Positions 12,193-24,029 of a DNA stretch of 64,000 bases are shown here, one piece after another. The DNA comes from Serendipita indica DSM 11827 (lineage: Eukaryota > Basidiomycota > Agaricomycetes > Sebacinales > Serendipitaceae). Both the position numbers and the translations under genes were made by a program. Position 1 is the first letter of the stretch. Every line of letters starts with the position of its first letter. The DNA is taken from assembly GCA_910890315.1 (NCBI GenBank), contig CAJVGD010000013.1:1054001-1118000 (forward strand), written 5' to 3'. Below the pieces are notes generated by a model. The model had not been told where the DNA came from, made no database searches, and saw only the letters and a program-made list of their open reading frames with translations.

Positions 12193-12676
12193 TCATAGTC
12201 GTAAGATGAACACGAAAAGTACAATGTCAGCCCCCACGAGGATGAGGGAGACAAAGATGACAATCCATCCGGCAGTGACGAATGGTGCGCCGAATATTCG
12301 CTTTGTCGTGGAGTTTGTTGGTGCCGGAAGTGGGCGCAACTGATCTGAAAAGTCCCTATTCGAATGTCTGCGTCGTAGGTACGCTGCAGTAATCAAGAAA
12401 CCGGCGATAATGATGTAGAGAACCCCGACTAAACGGCGAGAGTCAAACAAATGAACGTGGGAGCGCTGAAGACCTACTGTTGTAGAATCGCTCATCGAAT
12501 ACGCGGAGAAAGAGTACTGCGGTTCCAAGTGTGAGGACAATGGATCGTGTATAGCCTGCATCGTATGTTCGCTGGCGAGCGCGCAGCTCCACAAGTTCCG
12601 CATTGTCGACAACTGTAAAACTCTTTCTCCTGTGTCCACGATAAGTGAAATGTCTCTTCCCGTCTGGCGTGTTCAT
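12193..12676 (-). CDS. DUF202-like small membrane protein, copy 1
   Basis: Two exons are joined by a short GTAGGT...TTTAG intron just after FDERFYN, giving about 145 residues. The N-terminal soluble part ends in ELVELRARQRTYDAGYTRS. This fits the DUF202 pattern of a polar helix with Leu-Arg-x-x-Arg-Thr before the first membrane span. Three hydrophobic segments follow, with RRRHSNRDF between the second and third. The start at 12,676 is the first ATG; the frame continues upstream only to a TTG. DUF202 proteins are small three-span membrane proteins of unknown role. The gene is divergent from D-lactate dehydrogenase, whose first ATG is 18 bp away. Two close paralogues lie at 18,571 and 19,456. 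Confidence 0.72.
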
Positions 12677-12694
12677 ATTCCACACTTTTGTCAA

Positions 12695-14807
12695 ATGTGG
12701 TCACCACCAACTTGGAAGCTTTCTATGCGGGTCCGCCCTCCACGTCTCAGGCTAAAGCCACAAACACGGCAGTATTCAAACAGCGCAGCACGCAATAATG
12801 CAAAGACAAAATCCAGTTCGACGCCAAAGTTTGATATTTCGCCTGCGACCGGACAACTTTTGCTTATTGGCGGAGTTGTGGGTTGGGGAATAGTAGCTGG
12901 ACTTTCTATACGGTCACAACTAGAAGAGGAGACCTGGTATGAAGGCCTCAAACACTCTTGGTTCACGGCCAAGCCTACACCAAATGTCACCAAGGCCATT
13001 TCAATGTTGAAATCCGTTTTCCCGGAGCAAGGAAGGCTTCTCACTGATGCAAAGGTCCTTACCTCAGATGCGGCTACACAATTCTTAGCGTATATCGGAA
13101 GTGAGGCCGCTCTTCCTCATAAAGCCATTGTCTTCCCTCAAAGTACCGAGGATGTCGTCAAAATTGTCAAGATTTGTAAATCTTGCAATGTATCAATTGT
13201 TCCTCGAGGAAGTGGGACTGGATTGGAGGGGCACGCAAGCGGCGTATGTCCTTCTCGTTTCTTTACTCTCTCCTAATCGTTATAGACAACAGGAGACTCT
13301 ATATGCATCGACCTTTCACAAATGGATAGGATAATACATATAAACGGTTGGTACTTTAGGTTTCAGCTGCGAGGCCCAACCTAACTGCAGTAGTTGCTGA
13401 CAGCGACCTCACATGTCAAGCTGGAGCGACATGGGATGGTGTCAACGAAATACTCCGGAAAAAGGGGATTCCTCTATTCTTTCCAGTACGTTGACCAGGG
13501 GTTCTTCAACACAAACTAATATTGATAGTTGGATCCTGCATCAGGATCTAGCCTTGGAGGTAATCTGTCTACGAGCTGTTCAGGACGTGAGTGGCCCTCT
13601 TTCTCTTTGCTCATACTGACTACGTCGTAGCCAACGCCGTACGGTACGGTACTGCAAGAGGAGAATGGTTTCTCTCCGCTGTGGGCATATTTACCTCGTC
13701 AGAGTGTTTGTTCACATTTAAGAACAGACTGTGGTTCTAGCTTCCGGAGAAGTGATCAAGACCCGTCGCCGAGCGCACAAGTCCTCAGCCGGGTTTGACC
13801 TTACCCAACTGTTCATTGGGGCAGAAGGTACATTAGGGATAGTCACCGAGGTGACCATCAAGCTCGCCCCGGCTCTGCCGACCACGGTAGCACTCGCTCA
13901 CTTTCCAAACGTCGATTTCGCCTGCCGTGCAGTGGATGCGTTGTTGAAGAGTCACTCAGGAATGCACATTCGTACGTTCATCCTGATAGAGGCTACCCTG
14001 TGTACTAAAATTGGTAGAATGTGTGGAGCTGACAGACTCGACCTTTATGAAAGCCCTCAATCATTCCTTGTCTCAGTCCGTGACAGACAGAGCCACCCGT
14101 TATCCAGTATCAGATACGTTGTTCATCAAGATTCAAGGTAGCTCTATCATGCAGAACGATACTTTGGCCGATATACAACGAACCCTGGCGCAGTATGGAT
14201 GTGAGGACATCCGAGTTGCTCGTGGAGAGGAGGAAGCGGATGCGATGTGGGGTCATAGACGAGGAGCGCTTCCAGCTATATTGGGATATATCGAGGGTAG
14301 CCAAGTATGGTCCACAGATGTCTGGTATGACTCCCTCCCACCGTTGCTTGGATGCTGATTTGTTTAGCGTACCAGTTTCAAATCTCGCCAGCCTTGTACG
14401 ACAGGTGCAAGAGGACGCTGCTAAAGCTGGTATAATATGCCCGATAGTTGGCCATGTCGGAGATGGAAACTTTCATGCAGCACTGATATATCGCAATCCA
14501 GCCGAGTTTTCAAAAGTCAAGGAGCTCAGCCGGCGGATTGTTGAACGTGCGTTAGAACTGGATGGAACTTGTGTGTTCTTCTTCACCGTAGATGCCATCA
14601 TTGACGCTTATTAGGCACGGGAGAGCACGGCGTCGGAGTTGGCAAAAGGCAATATCTAATTCCTGAACTTGGAACTGGTACCGTGGAACTCATGAAGGTG
14701 ATCAAAAAAAGGCTGGATCCAACTAACATGATGAATCCCGGAAAGGTACGTAACACAAGCTTGCCTAACATTCACTGAATCCCTAGTAGCTTTACCCATC
14801 TGATTGA
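12695..14807 (+). CDS. DLD1: D-lactate dehydrogenase (cytochrome), mitochondrial
   Basis: The ten-exon gene encodes an FAD-linked D-lactate:cytochrome c oxidoreductase of the vanillyl-alcohol-oxidase fold. The N-terminus is Arg-rich without acids (RVRPPRLRLKPQTRQYSNS), as in a mitochondrial presequence, and is followed by a hydrophobic anchor (LLLIGGVVGWGIVAGL). The FAD-binding part has IVPRGSGTGLEGHASG, CQAGATWDGV, DPASGSSLGGNLSTSCSG and IGAEGTLGIVTEVTIKLAP. The C-terminal part has CPIVGHVGDGNFH, TGEHGVGVGKR and ends NMMNPGKLYPSD. The exon joins at 13,243/13,286, 13,485/13,529, 13,586/13,631, 14,324/14,368 and 14,745/14,790 all restore the family sequence. Translation may start at 12,695 or at 12,725 (MRVRPP). 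It converts D-lactate to pyruvate in the inner membrane or intermembrane space and feeds cytochrome c. Confidence 0.92.
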
Positions 14808-14913
14808 TTACGATATCTAATACAGTAATCGCCCCTAACTAGTTCATCAATGACGATATTTGTATCTTTGAGTTCGCGAACTGAAAATTTGAATTTTGGA
14901 GCCGGCCTTGACC

Positions 14914-17019
14914 ATGGCCACTACCACTGAACTCATGAGCTCCGCTTATTCTGCTCTCGAGGCGCATGCGCAGCTTATGAAAACTGTCGAAGCTGGGCAC
15001 CATCGTCGACGCGCGTTGATTTCCAACCTTTCGCCCAGTGCCACTGCTGGGATCTCGTTTCCTGACCTTCCATCCCGCCCCATTTCTCCCGAGTCTCCAA
15101 ATGCAGAGAGCAAGGAACAGGACGTACATTACGAACGGCGTCAGAGGCAGCTACGACGAACAGATTTACCACCAGAGAAGATGGAAAAGGTGAAAAGGTA
15201 TCATAATTATATACCAGAAGAGGAGACAATTCGAAACGATTACTCGCAACAGTATGTCGATGGAGGTGACTGGCCGCAAAATTGGGTGCTTGGAGCAGAG
15301 TTGGAGCACCGTTTCGAGGAGTAGGGTCTCTATATCTCAGCTATAAAGTCTTCTCATATGTCACATCAGATACCCAAAGCAGCGTCGTCTGTTGGAATTG
15401 AAACAACTCGCAGTCAAGTCTCAGGCGCATCCTCCTGCACACCTCCCACTCTCATCCTTGCAGTCGTTACACCCTTGCAAGTTCGACGTGATCCTCATTG
15501 ACCCACCGTACTCGGACACATCGATCAATCCGCCTTATGGAGGTATTGACTGGGGACAAATTGCTGAACTCCCTGTACCGGCACTCTCAGCGGATCCAAG
15601 CTTCGTATTTCTCTGGGTTGGACACGGCAACTCGGATGGTCTAGAAAGAGGAAGGGAGGTGCTTGCCAAATGGGGGTTTCGACGGTGCGAGGACATCGTG
15701 TGGGTTAAGACGAACAAGACATCAAATCGTGGACCAGGTGTACGTCATCAATCTACTATTGGCAAGAGGCTGAGTCGAGTCCTAGACAGACCCACCTCCC
15801 ATTGGAGGTATCATGACTCGCACAACCGAGCACTGCCTGATGGGTATTCGAGGAACCGTCAGACGTTCAACCGATGGGTGGTTCGTCCATTGTAATATTG
15901 ATACGGACGTTATCATCTGGGAAGGGGACCCGACTGGTATGTCCCTTCAGGAATGCCGCCGTCGCTGCTGATTTTTGTAGATGGTTTGAGAAAGCCACCG
16001 GAGATGTATTCCTTGATTGAAAACTTTTGTCTTGGGACTCGACGCCTGGAGATTTTTGGGCGGGCATCTTCACTTCGTCCTGGATGGGTCACGGTCGGTG
16101 ACATAGATGATGCCGCCTATGAATTAGAAAAGGTTGACGGAAGGCCGTGGGATAGAGAGTGGTACGATCAGGACGTCCGTCGGCAGGTCGAACTGGGAAA
16201 TGGCAAGCCAGTGGTCGTAACAACTCCAGGTACACCCTCACTTTGACATATTCCCGTATACTGAAGCCTTGAGAAGAGATTGAGCAATTGCGACCAAAGT
16301 CACCCAACCGACCAGACAGGACAAATCAAGCATCTGGTTCCTCGACTCCGTCTCAAGGCCGCATGAATAACTCTGCACCACAGATGCAGAACATGGTACC
16401 GAATCAGCAAATGCAGATGATGCACGGTGGGATGCACCATATGCAGGCAGGGCCAGGACCGGTGGGCATCCCCGGCTTCAGCTCACCGGGCATGGTGCCC
16501 ATGATGGGAGCCAACTTCAACCCAGGATTTCCGCAGGGAGAAGGGATGATGATGCAACCCAACATGCAACCGATGATGGGAATGGGCAACTCGCCAATGG
16601 GGGGAATGCGACCGTCTCTACCAGCGAATCCTATGCAGGCCCAGCCTATGATGGGTGCACCTATGAATCCTATGGGGATGACAGCGCCTATTATTCTTCC
16701 TCAAAACGCACCCATACGCTTTGGGGGTGGCCCTATGCAGAATCTCCAGATACCAAATGCGATGGGAGGAGGGATGATGATGCCAAACATGATGGGTCCT
16801 ATGCAGGGTATGCAGCCTGGGGGTATGGGGATGAATATGCAAGGCGGGGCCATGCTTCTTCCTTCTGGTCCAATGAGTGGGATGCAAATGGGCATGCAGC
16901 CACCTCAAATGAACCCAATGGTTCCTGGGATGAATGGTATGCAGTTTATGAACAATAATCGGAACTGGCAGCCCAACAACCCACAAGGCGGGAACTGGAA
17001 TCCAAACCAGAACTATTAG
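14914..17019 (+). CDS. METTL14/Kar4-like MT-A70 RNA methyltransferase subunit
   Basis: About five exons start at [10 protein letters not shown] (ATG 14,914). Exon joins at 15,320/15,370 and after NRGPG restore the METTL14 order: [85 protein letters not shown] and [24 protein letters not shown]14 is the non-catalytic RNA-binding partner of METTL3 in the m6A writer, and animal METTL14 has EPPL. Here the loop is DPPY, closer to the DPPW of catalytic MT-A70 proteins. The C-terminal third (about 16,300-17,016) is a long Met/Gly/Pro/Asn/Gln-rich tail, probably disordered and perhaps a condensate-type RNA-interaction region. The gene is followed within 100-120 bp by FOL3 on the same strand. Confidence 0.85.
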
Positions 17020-17138
17020 ATAGATGTACACTGTAGCTTTAGCTCTCTCGGATATACGCTCTTTGATGCAATTTATAAAACCCGTTGAACTTTTCTTGGA
17101 TTCTACTCCATCGAATGAGAACCGGTGTCACTCCAAGA

Positions 17139-18505
17139 ATGGCATCCATAGACCTCTCACTCGATCGTATAAGAACTCTAATTTCCCTACTCTCTCGATA
17201 TACACGGCCGACGATTCACATCGCCGGTACAAACGGCAAAGGCAGTGTCGCGAGCATCGTTTCCTCCATTTTGCATCAGTCCGGCCTCAAAGTAGGGAGA
17301 TTTACGAGCCCTCATCTCGTCACTGTTCGAGATTCGATTACTATCGGACAAGTAGCCGTCACGCAAGAGCGATATCAGCGCACGAGGAGCATCGTCGACC
17401 GACTTAACAGACAGGGCGATTCGTCCACGCCTCCTCCCAACACGACCATATTCGAAGCCTTGACTGCAACTGCCTTGCAAATCTTTGAGGAAGAAAAGGT
17501 CGACGTCGCGGTTGTAGAAGTTGGAATGGGTGGACGACTCGACGCGACAAATGTAATTCCTGACGAGGTTGTCAAAGTCTCAGCTATCACTGCTGTAGAT
17601 ATTGATCATGTGCGATGGCTGGGCTCGAGCGTGTCCTCTATAGCTCGAGAGAAAGCTGGAATCGCCCGGCATGGCGTGCCGCTGGTATTGGGACCTCAAC
17701 CAAGAGTTGAAGTCCAGCAAGTAGTCGCAGAATGCGCTAGAAATGTTGGGACCACCCTCGTTGCTCCAGCAAAAGTCTCGACGATGCCTCCAACAGCCTC
17801 TGCCCTTCCTCCCCCTCCACAAACTGTATTATATCACCCAAGAAATGGGGAGCAGCTATCAACCTAGAGTTTCCGCTATTCGGAAGCCACCAGATTGACA
17901 ACTTGTCCACTGCTCTATCCATCATCGAGTGCTTGCAGGAGCAAAATGCTTTTACTCGTTCCATCACATCAAATTCAATAACGCAAGGTGTCAAGCTCGT
18001 TCGCTGGGCGGGAAGACTCGAGTTTCTGGAGTTTGCCTCGTCAAGCGGCAAGCGGCTCCTACTTCTCGTAGATGGAGCCCACAACAGTGCATCAATGCAA
18101 TCACTGAGGAGATATATTGACGATAATCACCTCAATGCGCACTCTCCCGTCTTCATCGTCGCACTTTCCGAATCTCCCCCCAAAACACCAACGGAGACTT
18201 TGGGTCCTCTACTGCGTGCGGGGGACCGGGTGTATGTAACACGATTTTCGCCAGTGGAAGACATGCCGTGGGTACGGCCGACCTCACCTGATGAGGTTGC
18301 AGAATCCGCCAAGACGCTGGTGGGTCCGACAGGGATGGTATGGACATCAGAGGGAGAGAGCAGTATTGGAAACCTCGAGGCTCTTACAGAGATACTCGAG
18401 AGAGTTGCGACCGAGTCGAGCTTTGCGATCGTAGTTGGTAGCCTATACCTCGTCGCAGATATATATAGGCTAAAGGATAGCCTCGTATTCGGCGTTGAAC
18501 CATGA
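17139..18505 (+). CDS. FOL3: Dihydrofolate synthase
   Basis: This is a Mur-ligase-family enzyme that adds the first glutamate to dihydropteroate using ATP. The start MASIDLSLDRI fits yeast Fol3 (MAIELGLSRI); an in-frame ATG at 17,115 would add eight residues. The ATP loop is HIAGTNGKGSVASIVSS, followed by GRFTSPHLVTVRDSI, VVEVGMGGRLDATNVI, DIDHVRWLG and IAREKAGI. Two frames are joined by a probable 68-bp intron (17,775-17,842, GTCTCG...CAAG). It restores PAKKWGAAINLEFPLFGSHQ, like the Trp-Gly strand before GEYQ in yeast. The C-terminal half has WAGRLEF, LLVDGAHNSASM, VYVTRFSPVEDMPWV and VVGSLYLVADI. The donor is weak, so the intron is probable rather than certain. The stop lies 65 bp before the next gene. 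Confidence 0.88.
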
Positions 18506-18570
18506 AATTCAATGACAATTTCGAGCTTGGCGCGGCGCCCGCGAGATAAACCCTGCTCTCTTCTACGAAC

Positions 18571-19142
18571 ATGTCCTTGTCACGCATCCGCGACCTATCT
18601 CTCATACCCAGTACTTCATATACATACCGTGGTCGTCGAAGAGATAGCTATGCACCTCTTGACCGGGCGGAGCTCCAAGAACTTCGAGCGCGGATGCGAA
18701 CCTACGATCAGGCGTATATTCGAACAGCAATCATGAACCTAGGCTATTCTGTTGTCGTTCTTAAACTCTTTGATACAAGATTTCATCGCAGTAAGTTGTA
18801 TCCTCCTTGCTGGTGATAACCCTCTCACACTGTACAAGTCGGTCTACTCTTCTCTGCGCTAGGAGGTAACGTTCTACCGCGATATTTTCTGCAGAAGAAA
18901 GTGTTGACAATCTGCTTGCTTTAGCCGTGTTGTACATGTGCGCCCTCGCCCGTCGAAGACATTCGAATCTCGACTTTGCAGATCAAGAGGTTCCACAAGA
19001 AGCGCGTTCTCCCGTCTCTTCTCTCCATGGTTCACGAATCTTTGGAAGACCATTTCGAACAGCAGGAAATGTTGTCCTTCTCGTCTCGCTCCTGGTCACT
19101 TCGACACACATCACTCTTTTCGTCCTTTTGTTCCATCTCTAA
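18571..19142 (+). CDS. DUF202-like small membrane protein, copy 2
   Basis: Three exons (18,571-18,790; 18,839-18,865; 18,925-19,142) give 154 residues with all phases closing. The product starts MSLSRIRDL and has TYRGRRRDSYAPLDRAEL, then RARMRTYDQAYIRTAIMNLG, where the first membrane span begins. The middle 27-nt exon encodes IGLLFSALGA. After the second span comes ARRRHSNLDFAD, then a third span ending ITLFVLLFHL. It shares the layout of DUF202 proteins with the copies at 12,193 and 19,456, including intron positions. The third copy is the closer relative. It starts 65 bp downstream of FOL3. Confidence 0.75.
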
Positions 19143-19455
19143 ACCATTTTACACCGTGTACAACATTCTCAACCTACCATCGACTCGCGTGACACTGATA
19201 GCAGATTCATGTCCTCATCTTGAATTCGAATGGCGCAATAAATCGTTCCTGGCCCGCTCGCCTTCTTCGTGCCGATCATGCCCCTTATCTCCTTCGGTAA
19301 ATAGTCAATTCGGCTCGGTTACTAATGCACGAGCATAGCGCTCGCCTGTCTTCATTTACGTACGTCACTAAATATCCACTACGTAAAGCGCAATCTATTC
19401 AAGGGTGACACGTGTGTACTGATCCAACTTTGGAATCCTCCACGACCTCTACGGC
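19143..19455. other. Spacer between tandem DUF202-like genes
   Basis: A 313-bp spacer with no coding sign. It separates two paralogues in the same direction and must hold a terminator and a promoter. No strong TATA box was seen. Confidence 0.4.
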
Positions 19456-20085
19456 ATGTCAATTCCCCGGTTCCATGTATCGCTCGCACCACATGCACCT
19501 CACACGTACCACGGTCATCGGAGACAAAGTTATGCTCCGATGGACCGCGCCGAGATGGTTGAACTTCGAGCACGGATGCGGACTTTTGACCAGGCATACA
19601 TCCGAACGGCCGTAATGAACCTCGGATATTCGATTGTAATCTTGAAACTCTTTGATCGACGATTCTATCGCAGTAAGTTGCGCGTCTGGGATGAACATCT
19701 AGCCTAGTTACTCACGTCATCCAAAGTCGGGCTTCTTTACGCTGTACTAGGAGGTGATGTCATCACTCATATTTTGGAAATAACCTAATCTACCATAGCT
19801 CTCCTATACTTTAGTGCGCTCGCGCGCAGACGGCATTCGAATCACGACTTTGCGGATCCCCCAACGCAAGATGAAGTTCATTCTATAGGAGTCGCCCAAG
19901 GATCGCATCGAGTGTTCGGTCGACCTTTTCGAACAGCAGGGAATATTGTTCTCGTTGTCTCGGTACTGGTCGCCTCGATGCAGATCACACTCTGCGTTCT
20001 CCTCTCCATGTCTAAGAGTACCGATTCCTCGTTTTTACTCGGGACTTGGAGATATGGATGCAACGAATCTGCATTGCACGAATAG
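19456..20085 (+). CDS. DUF202-like small membrane protein, copy 3
   Basis: Three exons (19,456-19,672; 19,727-19,753; 19,799-20,085) give about 176 residues. The start MSIPRFHVS is followed by TYHGHRRQSYAPMDRAEM and RARMRTFDQAYIRTAVMNLG. The 27-nt second exon encodes IGLLYAVLGA. ARRRHSNHDFAD precedes the last span. Exon boundaries match copy 2 exactly, so the two arose by tandem duplication. Unlike copies 1 and 2, which stop right after the third span, this one runs on for about 25 residues (SKSTDSSFLLGTWRYG...), probably through loss of the ancestral stop. Function unknown. Confidence 0.73.
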
Positions 20086-20228
20086 CGAGACGACGAGACG
20101 GACCTAAAGTAGATACACCAAAAATATCATGCAAGCGAAGCGGAGATCTCAACATACAGCAAGAAATAAGAGGCCGTAATACATATCAGCCATACTTACG
20201 TCTTGTAGAGGCGCACACAAGAGGGGCA

Positions 20229-23200
20229 CTATACGTCGCCAAAGGACTGCGCCGCACCCCAGCTAGCGCGCTTGGCTCTTCGAGTCGTGATCGTCTTATC
20301 CCATCCCTTTTGCTTCATATTCTCCTGTGCAGCACTCGACCTGTGATGCTGAAGATGCGCCTGGGGCACCGCCAGTGACCCAGATCCGGCACCAGCACTC
20401 CCCGCCGATTGCACACGGTTAAGCGAGAGCATCATTCCAGAGTTTACGCTCTGGTTCGCTGCTGTAGTTCCATACGAGAACGATTCCCGACGTGTCGTTC
20501 CGCCTTGGGGAAGATGGCTTTGAGCTGGCTGGCTGATGATCATCGAATCGTCCATGGACATGGATCCAGGCAATAAAGAGGCAGAAGGCGAGGTGAATTG
20601 CTGTTGCTGCTGTTGCTGTTGTATATACGTATTTGGATTCAGCGATCTCGATGCTGGAAGGTTTGGCGTCTTGAAGACTGGTTTTGATCCCGAAGGATTT
20701 GGCGAATGCTTCTGGCTATGAATAGAGACGGGGCTCTGGAGATGATTGCTGACAGTCGAGGGTGTAATCGGATATTGCGACGGTGGTGAGCTGACGCTTT
20801 GATTGGAGGAATTTGGAGAAAGGAGGTTGATAGTACCCGAGTGAGGGCCCGTAACAGTCGTGGCAAGATCGAGGGCATTGGTCTCAAAGTCGGCAAACTG
20901 TTCCATGAAATGGTTTCCATAAGAACCGTGCATCTGCATCCCCAGACTTGACTGCGATGCAGACGCTGGCGCATGTCCAGCACCATACGGATGAGATGCA
21001 CCATGGAGATCCAGCGCCATTGCGACTGATGAGAGCTGGCCCCAAGACGCGCCTGGCGCGGTGAACAGAGACGCAGAGTTTGCAGGTGGGAAGAGTGTGT
21101 CAAAGTTTCGCAAAGGAGCATGCTTTTGAACGGGTGTACGTTGTTGCTGCTGCTCCTGGTGTTGAGCGTCGCTGTCTTGCGAGTACTGGTGCGAATGGCG
21201 TACTTGATGCGACTGATATTGACCGTTCATCGCAGATTGTCCACCGGCCACATCTTGGCCAAAAGAGTTGGGATGTCGGGCAGGACTTCCACCTCTCGAG
21301 TTGACCAGACCATCAAACGACACTTCGTAGCCACGTGCATCGAGGTTCTGGAAAGGACTCTTGACAGGACTCGAAACGGTCGTATTTGCGGACCGATTCT
21401 GACCAGGCTGGATGCGATGCTCGGATGGGGGTTGAGAGTAGCTGCGAGAGTGCGACGAAGTTGACTGGGTCTGCTGTTGAAAGGCATGTCTCGACGAGGG
21501 TGGTTGGGGATTGTGGCCTTGCAAGAGCAAGTCGGTCCCCATGCTCGAATGACGAACGAGCCCTACTCCTGGACCCGCATGGACATGGTTCGGATTTCCA
21601 TACATGTCCACATTTGTAAAGCTTCGTGTCGCAGGTGAAGTAGGCGCAGGGGTTCCTGGAGGCGGGGTTGCGATATCGTGTAATAATGTCTTCGAGGGGT
21701 CGACCGAATGCGGACTACTGAGAATAGAGCCACCTAGAGCAGCGCCTAGGTCCTCAATCGATTGGTCCTGTCGTAACATTTGTGGAAATTCTGGTGACTG
21801 GGCGCCACTGCTGAGGTCTAGAACAGGGTCGTCAGACTAGGAAGGCCTTTGTAATTATAAAACGCGACGTACGACTGCTGGCATCTGGCAATGGACCGCC
21901 CAAATCAATTCCAGCGCGTGCAAAACTGGGCATATTCCCTTGGTTGCTGCCACTAAACATGAAACCAAAACCATGGTTCCCCCATCCATTCCAGCCTCCA
22001 CCTCCGAAACCCGCACCTCTAGCCAGGAACAAGTCGCCAGCATACCTAGAAATAGAATGAACAAGAAGCACCAAAAACGAACAAACTCGTCAGACATACC
22101 GATGATGTGAGCTCATTGACATTTGAGAATTTGCATTATACTCGTCGAGACCAGACAACGAGCTCCCGGTATCGCCGATCCCGGCTTCGGATTGGAACTC
22201 TCCGCCATGGAGAAGATGCGCCGCAGATGAGGGTAAATCGTACCGGTCAATGATAGTCTGTTGGTTTTCCCATCCACCGGTGACCAATCCAAATCCTAAG
22301 CCAAGTCCCGAGTTGGACGGGAATCCGACGCCGTTTAAACCTAAGCCGGAAACTCCATCAAAGTTGTCCATCAAGCCTTGAACATGCGACGACTGTCCAC
22401 GACCGCTTGTACCGTTCGGGTCTTCCATATACCCTCCTTGGGCGCCAGAGAGCCATCGCGCGGGGTACCACGAGGCGTTGGAGATTTTGTGGTCGTGCCC
22501 TCCTTGCGAAAATGCTGGCGACGGCTGTACGTTCTGAGGATGTCCTTGTTGAGGAGAGGGAGCGACTTCTCCAGAAATACTGCGTTGCGCATTCGACGAA
22601 CTCCGCTGTCGAGACGCATACCCTCCATGTTCGTTCGTGTTGGTTGACCTGACGGCATCTGAATCACCATACGTAGCTGCTGTCGACGTTGATCGAGTAT
22701 CCGTCTTGATAGGCTTTTCATCGAGCGCAATATCCATGTCCGTCTCCATTTGAGGCGTGTGAGGGAGTTCGCTGGCGCTTTCGTTGCCATTGGTACCATT
22801 CATTTCAAATGAATCTTCTGCCTCTGGCGTCGTCGACAAAGTCTGCTCGGGCTCCATGGACATTTCCCGGACAGTCGTCAGCTCTCGCGTCGGATACGAG
22901 GTCGAACGACGTCGTTCAATGGGACCGGAGGTTTGTCGCGTCGATTCTACAATATCCGCACCTCGTTGCTTCTTCCCAGGCTTGGTCGGACGGGGCTTGT
23001 AGCCAGCCTTTTCGTAGAGATCCGGAAATGCATTGCGAAAGCGGTCCCTAAGGTCTGTACTCCGTCTCGTGGATAGAACGGGGTTTTTTGCAATAATGGC
23101 CCATACGGTCCCGTGCTGTGGCTCGTCAGGATCCAGGCACCCCACACCAGGAGCGCTCAGACTGACCTTTTCAAAACCTTCTCGCAACGCGTCGTCTTCT

Positions 23201-24029
23201 TCCTTTGTAAATGGCCTACGCTTCTTGCTTCGACTCTTCTCGAAGAAAGTGGGGCAGTCCGGAAGCTCTGTCCGCTTAGCTCGCGCACTCGAGCTGGGGA
23301 TATGCGTTTTTGCGTTTGGATATAGCCGTCGATAGGTATCGGGAAAGTAAGTACGAAACCTAGACAACGAGTTAGCCAACTCTCTGAGATTACCATCCTC
23401 ACGTGCCTATCTTTGAGATCAACGGGCGTTCGATCAGGATCAAATTGGAGGTCCGGGTCATCCAACATGGACTTCCAGTTCCCTACTCCATGCTGCAATC
23501 GTAGATATTGATCAGCACATGTTCCTTGTAAGCACATGATAGCTAGGCCTGGGCTCACCTTTCGACAGCCGTCGACCAGCATTTTGGTCTCGTCGATGGA
23601 CCACTTCTTGCGGACTTTTTTCTTGGTGACAGCGTTCTCTCCACCGCTAGAGTTGCCATTCACGTCACGATTAGCCGACGCAAGACTCGTCCCCACATCC
23701 GACGACTCTGCTTTGATAGACCGTTGCTCGGTGCGGCTTGTTGCTGTATCGACTGCACTCGAGGTTGACGGAGAGTACCTCTTGTTGCTGGCAGCTGCGG
23801 TTGAGGATGGTTTGCTCATGCCAGCGTCGAATGTCATTACATAGTGGGCATTGGCCGCGACTGGTGTCGAATGGGGATGCCCATGGATGCCCATTTCGTC
23901 TCGAAATCGGATGAGCTCTGCATGCGCCGCGTTTGTTGCGCTGCCATCGTCTTGTGCGGTCGGATGGGAGAGGTGATGCTGCGTAGGCAGCGACTGTCGG
24001 CGTGCTTTGGCCTTTGGAGTGCGTTCCAT
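20229..24029 (-). CDS. Double-Myb protein, Tay1/Teb1-like telomere or promoter binder
   Basis: The gene spans about six exons and encodes roughly 1,150 residues. The first Myb domain is built from KKKVRKKWSIDETKMLVDGC + HGVGNWKSML + TPVDLKDR + FRTYFPDTYRRLYPN. The second follows at KKRRPFTKEEDDALREGFEK + HGTVWAIIAKNP + STDLRDRFRNAFPDLYEK. VDLKDRFRT and TDLRDRFRN are telobox signatures, as in TRF proteins. Fungal proteins with two such domains (Tay1 of Yarrowia and Ustilago, Teb1 of fission yeast) bind TTAGGG repeats and some promoters. The join inside the first telobox (intron 23,406-23,360) uses a GC donor (GCACGT). Introns 23,558-23,493, 23,166-23,116 and 21,872-21,818 are GT-AG. The rest is disordered, rich in Ser/Gln/Asn with a poly-Gln run. 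Orthology to Tay1 is inferred from domain plan. Confidence 0.75.

Noticed and set aside
12054-12263. Minus-strand frame overlapping the GH16-type gene end
   Set aside because: Shadow of the terminal exon and the convergent spacer.
16618-17031. His-rich minus-strand frame opposite the METTL14-like tail
   Set aside because: Antisense shadow of the Met-rich repeat (ATG/CAT words read as His); no support of its own.
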